Assembly (NCBI GenBank): GCA_036936605.1 | Contig: JAUPFV010000002.1 | Coordinates: 315,100,893-315,164,892 of the forward strand | DNA: 64,000 nucleotides | Origin: Limnanthes douglasii subsp. nivea | Lineage: Eukaryota; Streptophyta; Magnoliopsida; Brassicales; Limnanthaceae | Direction: 5' to 3' | In this document: positions 55,671 to 64,000 of the stretch, piece by piece | Numbering within the stretch: position 1 is the stretch's first letter | How the letters are laid out: each line of letters opens with the position of its first letter | The notes under the pieces: model-generated | Told to the model about the DNA's origin: nothing | Databases searched by the model: none | The model's input: the letters and a program-made list of their open reading frames with translations, nothing else | Made by a program: the position numbers and the translations under genes

Positions 55671-57370
55671 CTAAAAAAACTTAATAAGCCCGGAGACCGT
55701 TTTACAACGTTCCTCAATGGCACCCACTCTATTTCGAGTTGGATCGGGATCCAAGTATTCTGATTCTACATTAAATCTTTTGATTATAACCATAGCTCCC
55801 TCCGGAGCAGCATTACTCGGACCAACCCGATGAGTATTATCAGGCCTATTTCCTCCTCTTCTTTTGACATATGCCCCCAACTTTCCTCTTTCAATCAAGT
55901 TCTGAACTTCTTGTTTCAAGGCTATACAATCGACAGTGGTATGGCCAGTGTCATTATGGTACTGGCAGAAAGAGTTGTTACGATGTTCCCTAGGAGATTG
56001 CAGTGCGACTGGCCTTCTATCATGCACTTCTTCCTTTGTTTTATCGTAAATGGTGGCCACACTTTCTTTTAATTCTGCGAACCACTCCGGTTGGACCCAA
56101 TGCCCTCTTTTATTTCTGGATTGTTGACTCTGGGCAGGTGCAGCTGGCTGAGATTGAGCTTTGGACCTATTGTGCCCTTGTCCGGTCTCCCTTGCCTTGT
56201 TCCCGGGCTGATTTTAATTGGGGTTTGGTGCAACCGGGGCAGACCTCACCTGCCTGTGCACCCTAGTTTTCTTTATTTCATCAACATTTATTTGCTTTCC
56301 AACTTGATTCAGCAAACCTCCCCAAGTCATGGTTTTCTTTCTGGTCACTAAATCAACCAAATTTCCAAGGTTTAAGCCATGTCTCAAGGATGCTATTGCT
56401 ACTTGCTCGAAGCAATCAGCCAACCCATTTTTGGTGTTTACAAAACGACTTATGAATTCTTTTAATGATTCGTTTGGTTCTTGGGCACAATGGATTATTG
56501 TGTCCCCGTTGCCCTTCAACTCTTTACTCCCAACAAACTACCTTCGAAACGCCACCCAAAAGGTATCAAATTTCTTGATGCAGCCTTGAGGTAGACTATT
56601 GTACCACTTCAAAGCACTCCCCGTAAATGATTGGGAGAATGCTCAACATAGTAACTTATCGTCATCATCAAAATTCATCATGAAGTTTTTAAATTGCTCC
56701 AAGTGGTTGTCTGGATCAGTACTGTCATCGTATTTCTCCATTTTAGTGCTATCGAACCTCTTAGGGAGGTTTCCGGATAGAATCTTGGAAGACAATGGAG
56801 ATTGTCTCCAATTCCGGCCACGATTGAACACGGTATCCTCATTGGGAGTTGCAAAGATACCTGGTTCATCGTGAAAGGCAAAAGGATCTATCAGCATCCG
56901 GTCTACGTGCCTCCGGCTGTGAGATGATCCTTTGCTTATATTCGTCTTCAATTTCCCATGTCTATCCATTTTTCTTGAATATTTTTAATCAATTTCTGTT
57001 TCTTTTTTTATCGGCCCTCATTACTGCTGGAGGAGAATGACTCTTCAACTCCTTCTTCGTCCGAGGAGCTATCAGAAGACTCTGAGTCTGAGTCAGAACT
57101 CTCCACTGATTTAGACCGGTGAGACTTTTTGGAGCTAGCATGAGTTTTCTTGGTACTCACATGAGTCTTCGAAGGCTCATGCTCTCTAGGGTTGTCGGTA
57201 TGATGAGCGACTGATGCTTTTGACTTCTCTTTCATGCCCATCTTAGCCTTCTCTGCCCTCAGAGCTTCTATCTCGCCTTTTAATCTATCACGCTCCTCGA
57301 TGGTATATTCATCATTTTCACCCACCACTTCAAGCAAATCTGGTGGTACTCTCGGGGCGTCCGGATTCAT
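55671..57370 (-). pseudogene. inner gypsy gag, broken
   Basis: Pieces on the minus strand: 57,370-57,008 (ATG; charged coiled-coil and a Ser/Asp/Glu tail, EERDRLKGEIEALRAEKAKM), 56,969-56,643 (DPFAFHDEPGIFATPNED, DDSTDPDNHLEQFKNFMMNF), 56,519-56,214 (capsid: LKGNGDTIIHCAQEPNESLK, FISRFVNTKNGLADCFEQVA) and 56,060-55,671 (knuckle NSFCQYHNDTGHTTVDC). Stops and frame changes lie at about 57,008, 56,643, 56,530 and 56,214. Gag would form the cytoplasmic particle. Confidence 0.83.
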
Positions 57371-57417
57371 TCAGACTGATTTTTCCTGATGGTTTCGAAT
57401 GCTTGATTCAGGCACCG

Positions 57418-57443
57418 TCGTGCTCCTACTGTGGTCGCCAATT
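57418..57443 (-). promoter_or_regulatory. primer-binding site of the inner gypsy element
   Basis: On the minus strand AATTGGCGACCACAGTAGG directly follows the 5' LTR. It shares AATTGGCGAC with the outer element's site. Confidence 0.75.
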
Positions 57444-57849
57444 TGGTGAGGTTATTCTCGTCTGAGGGTAAGTTTGTAATTTTTGTTTAGAGTTTGTGGA
57501 AGTTTGTAAGTATTTAATGTTTGAGTAGAGAGTAGAGGGAGAATTAAGCAGCCTGGTTGTATTTAATTTTCATTACCCTCATTTAATGTTGGTGGTTGGG
57601 TATTTATACCCTTACATTTGGGCCTTATGGGCTTTCGGGTCATGTTTAATGGACCCGGGTCAAGTTTAAGGCTCCATGAGCTCTTAGTAGGAGAGCAGGC
57701 AGCTTAGTCAAGAAGTGATTAGGTTTTTAAGTACTTTAGTTTTTGTTCGAACAGTCCAATGGATGAGGTGTTCGAACTGCCCTGTCCGGTTAGGTGGTCT
57801 TTGTCCGAATTGCCCCTGTCCGTAGAGGTAACAGAATCCGGACTCATCA
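57444..57849 (-). repeat. 5' LTR of the inner gypsy element
   Basis: 406 bp, from TGGTGAGGTTATTC to GGACTCATCA on the plus strand, nearly identical to 47,421-47,827. GGGTATTTATACCC (57,598-57,611) is a palindromic TATA-like candidate. Confidence 0.92.
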
Positions 57850-57854
57850 GCTAT

Positions 57855-58415
57855 AAAAGTTCTTTTCCTATGAGCTCTTGAAAGATAAGTAGAAGAAGGG
57901 GTCACTTTGGATTGTTTTGAGGAAGATTGACTAGCTTTACAACTAGTTCGAGGTGATGACTTGGTAAGAGAAGTTGAAATTTGAAGAGTAGTTTATGGGG
58001 TTTTCGGTGTCTGAGTTTTCAAAGATTAACTCTCTTCAGTAATAGGTGAAGGTGAAAAAGCAAGAACTTTAGATGGATCGAAGTTACCGTAAAAAATGGT
58101 CTTTGTTAATGTTTCGAGGGGAGCATTGCTTATCAATCCAGCAGCTCTATATTCGTCTGCTTTTTCACTTATGCAAAAGTAATCGTAAGCTCCAAAGACA
58201 AGATTATCGTCAGGTTTTGGAGATTTGAGTTTTTTAGGAATTCTTGCTTTAGATCTTCTAGATCTTGGGTGTTTTCTCATAAACAGATTAAAGATTGATC
58301 GGAAAATATGATTTTTCTGGTGAAAGCAACCAGAAAGTTTGAAGAAGACGTTGAAGGTAGCTAAAGGTTGGGAGGTTTTACGTTTCTCTCTCAAGAATTT
58401 TGGGTTGTGAAACAA
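57855..58415 (-). pseudogene. outer gypsy antisense extra ORF, N-terminal part
   Basis: It lies right of the inner element. On the minus strand the 58,415-58,026 frame reads FFKLSGCFHQKNHIFRSIFN, RSRRSKARIPKKLK and VFGAYDYFCISEKADEYRAA. It ends in a stop, then a Ser/Thr-rich segment continues to the insertion point. Its position and strand make it the start of the antisense ORF whose remainder is at 44,940-47,415. Confidence 0.65.
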
Positions 58416-58793
58416 AAAATAAAATTGCTAACGAATTTATAAGAGGAAGATGATGTGTGCAGAAGTGGAAAAGGTTTTATGATGATGGGGCAGAATTTGA
58501 AACGGTAACAATGTTACGTGTTCGACATCTGTCATGCTAGGTGTAAGCCTAGCAGCTAGGCAATCATGATGTATTTAACAGTTAGATTTTATAAATGGAC
58601 TTTGAAGTTAACTCGATGAATGATTGTCCGAGGATATACTTCGATGTATCATTGCGTCTGACGAGATTCGAGGAGAAAAATATTATTGATTTTAAGTTGT
58701 CGGATTTTGAAAGAAAAGTTATCATTGCTTTTGGCACGATTCGAAGATAATTAGTTCTCATTAATTTACTGATATGAGAACTAAGGGAGCTAT
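58416..58793 (+). other. region before the 3' LTR of the outer element
   Basis: Non-coding; it would hold the promoter of the antisense ORF and the polypurine tract (AAGGGAG at about 58,783-58,789) just before the LTR. Short GATTCGAGG/GATTCGAAG words recur at 58,669-58,745. Confidence 0.5.
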
Positions 58794-59055
58794 TGATAAG
58801 GAAATAGAAGTTGAGAGACTAAAATGTAAACAATATAAGATTTAGTAACATATTGAAAGGTTAAAGGAGCGATTTTGATTATGTATCTTTATTAAGGACT
58901 AAGTGTAATTTATCATTTTATGTAACACTAATAAAGGGGTTGAACTTCTCATTTTACTAACTTGTGTTCTTTCACTTTCTCTCTTTAAAATATTTCTCTC
59001 ACTAAAACACTCCTATTATTGTTACCAAAGAGACTTTTAATAATCCAACTCACCA
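58794..59055 (+). repeat. 3' LTR of the outer gypsy element
   Basis: 262 bp, TGATAAGGAAATAGAAGTT to AACTCACCA. Relative to the 5' LTR it lacks the segment around CTATATAAAGGCC. Diverged to a degree that fits an older insertion than the inner element. Confidence 0.87.
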
Positions 59056-59575
59056 TTATTAATCTGAAATAAGAATGATCCAAATTAGGTTTAAACTCTA
59101 TCCTAACTGCATTCACATTTTTTACTCTAAACTATTCGTTTAGTCTTAAGTGTCAATATTTGGATTCAATCTTTCACTTGATCCAAATTTGACATGGTCT
59201 CTACACAATTAACATAATTATATGTTTTCATCTATTAGTTTGGTTTGTAATTATCTTAATTAACTATTTATTTGTTAATTAATTTAAATATATACATATA
59301 ATTAGATAAATACATTATTAAAAATAAATCCATCTATAATTTTACAACAATATCTAAAATTATATGTATATTTAAAATTAGAGATAATTTAAACAAGGAC
59401 AAGGTTATATTCAGACCTTATTTGGCTATAATGACAGGTTAAATAATTTTTTTATTTTTATTTTATGTAAAATGACCATTTTACACATCATATAAAACCA
59501 AGTTTTCAACCAAAAATCTAACCATTTTCCAATGTTTTGGTCATTCCGGATATTCTATCATATAATAAATATTTG
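59056..59575. other. AT-rich spacer
   Basis: No gene or repeat recognised between the outer gypsy element and the truncated LINE. Confidence 0.5.
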
Positions 59576-59579
59576 ATTG

Positions 59580-60880
59580 ATTCCAATCTGATTAATATAC
59601 ATGATTTGGAATCAGGCGGCCATCCTTAAGCATCTTTGGTCTATTGTTAGTAATAAGAACCACTCCATCTGGTGTGAGTGGATAAAAGTGAAAAAAATGA
59701 AAAACAAAAATTTCTGGTCCATTCTTTCTGGATCAAATCCATCGTGGATTTGGAAGAAAATTCTCCGTTTGCGCCCTTTGGCAAGTAATTTGTACAGGGT
59801 GGCTATAGGCAATGGTAAAAATACTTCTTTTTGGTATGACCCTTGGCTTCTTTCAAAGTCTTTGGCTTCTCACTATGGAGAGAGCATTATAAGTGACTCT
59901 CGTTTGGGAGATAATCTTAAGGTATCAGATATCATTCTTAATGGATCCTGGAACTGGCCAGCCGATATCAGACCAGCGAGAGCTCGAAGTAGACCTCATC
60001 TACTTGAAATAAGCAACCTCATCGAAACTCTCCCCCCCCTAACATCGCCTCTATCGATGTTCGATTCTGGACGGCAAAAGCAGGAAATTCTACATTTACT
60101 ATTAAGGACACGTATAACGCAATTCGATCTCCCAGCCCCGATGTGGGTTGGGCCGGGTTAGTATGGCATAAATACATTCCTCGCCACTCCTTTATTCTTT
60201 GGCTTGCTATTTTAGGCAAGCTTGTAACCAGGGACAAAATTCTCGGTTGGGGACTAAACACCCCCACTGACTGTGTCCTTTGCAATTCTGATTCTGATTC
60301 TGAATCTATCTCTCATATTCTCTATGAGTGTCGATTCACTCAGAATATTTGGTCATATGCTAGCTCTAAGCTAGGATTTCCGTTCTCTTCTTCGTGCTGG
60401 CAATCTTGGATTATCGAGGCGTCAAAATGGTCTAACTCTCGTGATCATTTAAGTTGGCGTACTTGCTTTGGCGCGGTCACTTACCACGTCTGGAAGGAGC
60501 GGAATGCAAGAATTTTTGGTTCCGCTCCAGCCCTGGAATCCTTAACATTCCATCGTATAGTAGATGATCTACGATTCAGATTCCAGGGTACCAAGATCAG
60601 CTGGCCACAGTAAAATATTACGATTAATCTACTTATTACTCTTTTTCTTTGCAGGATCTTCTCTCTCCAAGACTTCTAGCAACCCTCCAGTCGATCTGAT
60701 CAAGCCCGAAGTCCGAGCCTCGTTTATGTCATGTCAGCAGACAGTGATCTTATGTTTACTATGTTCTATGTTGTACTTCTTAATTAAACTCTCTTTCGAT
60801 TTATTGTCTCCTCGGGGTATGCCCTAGGTCTCTTGTATGAACCATTTCCATTAATTTAAAGTTTATTTTCACCAAAAAAA
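59580..60880 (+). mobile_element. 5'-truncated LINE, C-terminal ORF2 only
   Basis: It starts within the region after RT and runs through zf-RVT to a stop at 60,611-60,613, followed by about 260 bp of 3' region and an A-run (CACCAAAAAAAACATTGG). 5' truncation is usual for LINE insertions. It belongs to a different family from the LINE at 24.8-31.1 kb and lacks the RNase H domain in what remains. Confidence 0.75.
59601..60613 (+). pseudogene. LINE ORF2 C-terminal part with zf-RVT domain, broken
   Basis: The first frame (59,601-60,161) reads HSIWCEWIKVKKMKNKNFWS, WKKILRLRPLASNLYRVAIG and NGKNTSFWYDPWL. A frame change falls at the C-run near 60,033-60,042. The second frame (to 60,613) continues with VWHKYIPRHSFILWLAIL and the zinc finger CVLCNSDSDSESISHILYEC, then FGAVTYHVWKERNARIF. 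This is the standard tail of plant non-LTR ORF2 proteins. No catalytic RT region is present. Confidence 0.82.
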
Positions 60881-61743
60881 ACATTGGAAAAAAAGGAACC
60901 CTAAAATTATTTTTTCCATTGTATTTATTATTATTTTTTCAAAAAAAAACTTCTAAAAAAGTTTTACGCATATCTTCTAATTTATATTTTATGCCTTTTT
61001 ATTAGTACTATATTATTTACAAATACATAATTTTTTTGATATTCAATCTATCATATAATCAAAATCTTTTAAATTAAACTTACAAAACTCAAAAGTTTCG
61101 AACAAAATATTTTGAACTTTTAATCTCAATAAAAGAATAACATAAAGAATAACATCACCAAAACCAGAGAAAGAAGTTTTTTTATATTTGTTTTCAACTT
61201 TTACGCTCATTAAAAATTAAACAAACCTTTTGTCTGAAAAAATAAACTCTAAAATTTTCAGAATTAGTTTTCTTTTCTAAAATAACTGATTCTGAAATAT
61301 GCAAATAGAATAATTATACAAGCGCTGCATTATTGTTTGAAACATCGAGGTTTGAAATAGACCACGGAGAGAAAAGAAATGAGTTATGATTTTTAAGAAT
61401 ATAATTGTAATGATTGTTAAAAAAAATTGTATGCCTTCTTTCAACAAAAGATAATTAAAAATAGTTATAAAAAATAAAAAATTATCATACAAAATTACAT
61501 TTTTTTTTTATTTCTTTTATAATTTTCTGTATTTAAAAATATTAATTTTTTTAAATATAATTCTCCATATCTACTCCCAACTATTGTTTTTTTGGGTTCA
61601 GTTATTTTCCGCAAACATGGATTGTATATGCCTCAATTAATTAATTTAAGATTTAGTTTCAATTCTTATTGAAGCAGATTCCATGTTCATTCCTATTTTA
61701 TTATCGATGCAATTAGAACCGATTACAGAAAAATCAACACAGT
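60881..61743. other. AT-rich spacer 3' of the defensin-like gene
   Basis: Poly-A/T rich; no gene or named repeat seen. Confidence 0.5.
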
Positions 61744-62148
61744 TTAAACGCCACATAAATATAGACATCTACACACATTAGTTCTCTCTCTCTCACAAGT
61801 TGCCGTTAATGTATTTTCTTTGAATGTGTCACTGCATATCTTCTGACATGGCTTTGCTTGGCAAAACGGTGCCGTAGCAAACGGGAATTCTTTGATGCAA
61901 ATCCTTGAAAGCTCTGAAATCAAACCCAAATGTCTCAATCTTCATAAGGGAATAAAAATTAATATAAAATGAAACAGAGAAAATAAATTATTTTTAAGTA
62001 ACAAGATTATTAAAATATAATAAAAAAATTAAAATAAGAGTGTAGAGCATTATATTTATATATAATATATGAGCAAAAAGAAATTAAAACCTGACTGAGC
62101 AGCAAAACACAACATAAACATGACGAACAATGAGATGATAAACTTCAT
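61744..62148 (-). CDS. defensin-like (DEFL) secreted cysteine-rich peptide, two exons
   Basis: Minus strand: exon 1 62,148-62,091, intron 62,090-61,914 (GT-AG, 177 bp), exon 2 61,913-61,744, phase consistent, 75 residues. Exon 1 encodes a signal peptide (MKFIISLFVMFMLCFAAQS). The mature part has eight cysteines in the CS-alpha-beta order, including CQKIC (C-x3-C) and CRC (C-x-C), spaced C-x11-C-x4-C-x3-C-x12-C-x7-C-x1-C-x3-C. The exon break right after the signal peptide is typical of plant DEFL genes. No lesion is seen. DEFL peptides are secreted and act in antimicrobial defence or cell signalling, often in reproductive tissue; which applies here cannot be told. A TATA box lies 63 bp before the ATG. 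Confidence 0.85.
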
Positions 62149-62204
62149 CGTGAAAATAATAATACTGTGTTGTGTTTTCTTATTTCTTGTGCATAGGATG
62201 AAAA

Positions 62205-62225
62205 AGAGAGCTATATATAGTTTAT
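62205..62225 (-). promoter_or_regulatory. TATA box of the defensin-like gene
   Basis: CTATATATAG at 62,211-62,220 lies 63 bp upstream of the minus-strand ATG, a normal spacing for a short plant leader. Confidence 0.65.
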
Positions 62226-64000
62226 AAAATTCAGAAAATAATTATTATAATACATCACCATTATCTTTTCAACTATTGTATTCATGTTAATGATTATATT
62301 TTTTGTTAACGCATTTATTGTTATTATTTTATTACTTAAACCGCTGATGCAATATTTATTAGAGCAAGATACAGGAGACGTTTGTTTCGATCCTATTTAT
62401 GCAACTTTAGGCTTTAGATATAAATGCTATATTGTTTTATTATACATATATATTGCTATGATTCGTAATGATACTCGATTTTGGTAAGACTGGTCCAGTC
62501 TAGTTAGGGTACTATTTAAAGAATAAATAATGTAGAGAGATTCTAATTTACAAAAGAAAATTTTATTATTGTATTAAGAGATTTTGAATTTTATGATCGG
62601 AATAGAGGAAGAAGTTCTCCTCCTAAAAATCACCATTCATAGGTATAAATTGTTTTGTCTTTTGGTTCTATTTTCCAGAATATTAGTTTTTAAACAAATT
62701 TAAAATTTTAATTTTTTATCGGTAGATGGAATCCATGTAGTGTCTGAAGTGAATGTTCTGATGAAAACTTTGGCGCCATCTGTTGGAGGAATGTATTAAA
62801 TTTCCGCTAAGGTCATGTCGGAATGTTTGATGATTCCTCGTTACAATAGCTTAATGGTGGTCTGAAATTTAATTTTCAAATTTGATTGATTTGTTTGCTT
62901 TATATACATGGTATTAGGTTATCCAAAGTAAAATATCAGCCGCTGTGATTTGTGCTCACTATTTAGTAACTTACGACGAGTAAAGCTTTGACTCGATGAC
63001 CAAGTGGGTTAAAAAACTCGATAAAACACTTAGGTTCTCTCTTATAATAGGATAGGGGAAAGGTATACATAAAAAACACATGGTAGATTATGTATGCAAG
63101 ATATCTATATCTATAGGCCTAGGGTCAAAGAGTGTGATTGTAAGTTAAAAGTGTGCGATAGCAAAAAATAAATCAATTTCCCTCTTCATTTGGTTGGTAA
63201 TCCGGTTAAAGATGATGATAAGCGGGCCTTAAATGTGACTTCCTAAAAACACAACCATGATTTGATTCTATATTTACAATGACATACGGAATTTGTGAAG
63301 TTAAACCAAATGAAAAAAAAGGTTATCAACGTTTTAATGGTAAACGGAACAACTTTACGTCAAATATTTGGTTCCTTACAGAACGCTAATCCGGTGAATG
63401 CATCCAACATCTGTCACGTATATAATCACCGTCAAAGAACAAGGTTGGTTGAAAAAAGTAGTCGGTCGCAAATATAATTTTTGAAATTCATTATTACCAC
63501 TAATAGATCCTACGTCGGTGTATACTAGTATAAAAGATACTTAACCTTAGTCGGTGCCATTGTTTGAGAGAATTAGTGATTTTTTACGACTACGACTTTC
63601 CACACCGGCACCATCCAAGTCATAATCCGAAGAATGTAAGTCATTAATAGTAGACTTAACAAAAGACCTATAGTGTTGAATCACTTGCAACTTTTATTAG
63701 TTTTTAAATCTCTATAAAAAATCTACTTGTTTTTTTTAATCATGTTTGTTTTGAGTTTTTAACTTAGAACTTGAATTTTATTCTGGAACAAACTTTTATG
63801 AATTATTTGAAAGCATACAACACATGTCCAACCTCTCATTTATTATGGATAGGTTTTAGAAATAATTTCTAAAGTTGAAACATGAACATATTTTTTTATC
63901 TATTTTTGCCAATAGTTAGCGCACAAATATTCATCCCGCCAACATTTCCATGAAAACATGGGAAGGGACAATCTCTTTTCTCTTCAATTTTTTTCTTGAT
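62226..64000. other. AT-rich DNA at the right edge, no supported gene
   Basis: The longest frames are short and featureless. TTTGGCGCCATCTGTTGGA at 62,771-62,789 resembles the primer-site word of some Ty3/gypsy elements and may be a lone remnant. Words ACGTCGGTGTA and TTAGTCGGTGCC at 63,510-63,560 and CACACCGGCACC at 63,600 could be subterminal repeats of a DNA transposon, but no ends were found. Confidence 0.5.

Larger units (their letters stand above)
47421..57849 (-). mobile_element. inner Tat/Retand-type Ty3/gypsy retrotransposon, 10.4 kb, exact 5-bp target duplication
   Basis: GCTAT flanks it exactly (47,416-47,420 and 57,850-57,854). The element begins TGGTGAGG and ends ATCA. LTRs of about 406 bp lie at each end and differ by about eight substitutions and one single-base indel by eye, so it is young. 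On the minus strand are gag, protease, RT, RNase H, second RNase H and integrase. On the plus strand, antisense, are ORFs at 48,273-51,249. It sits inside the antisense ORF of the outer element in opposite orientation. Pol and gag carry several stops and frame changes. Confidence 0.93.
38162..59055 (+). mobile_element. outer Tat/Retand-type Ty3/gypsy retrotransposon, interrupted by a second one
   Basis: LTRs lie at 38,162-38,452 and 58,794-59,055 in the same orientation, both opening TGATAAGGAAATAGAAGTT. A primer site AATTGGCGACTCCAC follows the 5' LTR and a purine tract (AAGGGAG) precedes the 3' LTR. Gag, protease, RT, two RNase H domains and integrase are on the plus strand, and an extra ORF is antisense between integrase and the 3' LTR. 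A 10.4-kb element of the same class is inserted within that antisense ORF. Without it the element is about 10.46 kb, almost the same length as the insert. Possible 5-bp target repeats (TTAAT and TTATT) are imperfect. Confidence 0.88.

Noticed and set aside
62284..62487. 67-codon plus-strand frame with hydrophobic N-terminus, possible second secreted peptide
   Set aside because: Only two cysteines, no family pattern, AT-rich coding and no supporting promoter or splice sites.

Overview
This window is nuclear DNA of a flowering plant, almost certainly a eudicot. It is AT-rich, its genes have GT-AG introns, it holds a SINE, LINEs, Ty1/copia and Ty3/gypsy elements, MULE and hAT DNA transposons, and an insertion of plastid and mitochondrial gene pieces. 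I cannot name the species. It is a pile-up of nested transposable elements with very few host genes: a decayed piece of an RNA polymerase IV/V second-subunit gene at the left edge, an intact two-exon defensin-like gene near the right edge (61,744-62,148, minus), and possibly an unclassified 170-residue gene at 13,791-14,303.

Left part (about 2.1-15.5 kb). A Mutator-like element of about 8.8 kb (2,080-10,894) carries two convergent multi-exon genes. On the plus strand is a plant-mobile-domain (PMD) gene. On the minus strand is a FAR1/MULE transposase that continues through a SWIM finger into an OTU-type cysteine protease. Two small related ORFs lie between them. The first intron of each large gene, and the spacer after the PMD gene, are packed with GC-rich CCCCGCCGG/CCGGCGGGG units found almost nowhere else in the window. 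A 1.0-kb internally deleted derivative (32,231-33,238) with an exact 9-bp target duplication keeps both ends, the PMD first exon and a remnant of the GC array. Immediately right of the 8.8-kb element, 10,973-15,500 is a composite bounded by an 8-bp repeat and GGTTTGC-rich blocks. It holds fused petB, ycf1, rps8 and cox3 fragments, a promoter-bearing small basic-protein gene and a 125-bp tandem repeat.

Middle part (15.5-38 kb). In order: AT-rich DNA, a tRNA-type SINE with tandem partial copies, a decayed copia element (minus), a nearly full-length L1-type LINE (plus) with ORF1 and an endonuclease-RT-RNase H ORF2, the MULE derivative, and a second decayed copia element (minus) interrupted by a 1.0-kb hAT derivative with an exact 8-bp target duplication.

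Right part (38-59 kb). Two Tat/Retand-type Ty3/gypsy elements are nested. The older outer one (38,162-59,055, pol on plus) is interrupted inside its own antisense extra ORF by a younger one of about the same size (47,421-57,849, pol on minus, LTRs about 98% alike, exact 5-bp target duplication). Both have gag, aspartic protease, RT, two RNase H domains, integrase and an antisense ORF with the gypsy-type transposon domain. The right edge has a 5'-truncated LINE, the defensin-like gene and AT-rich DNA.

Most element genes carry in-frame stops, many of them consistent with C-to-T (G-to-A) change, and frameshifts, several in homopolymer runs. They are annotated as pseudogenes where the lesion is visible.
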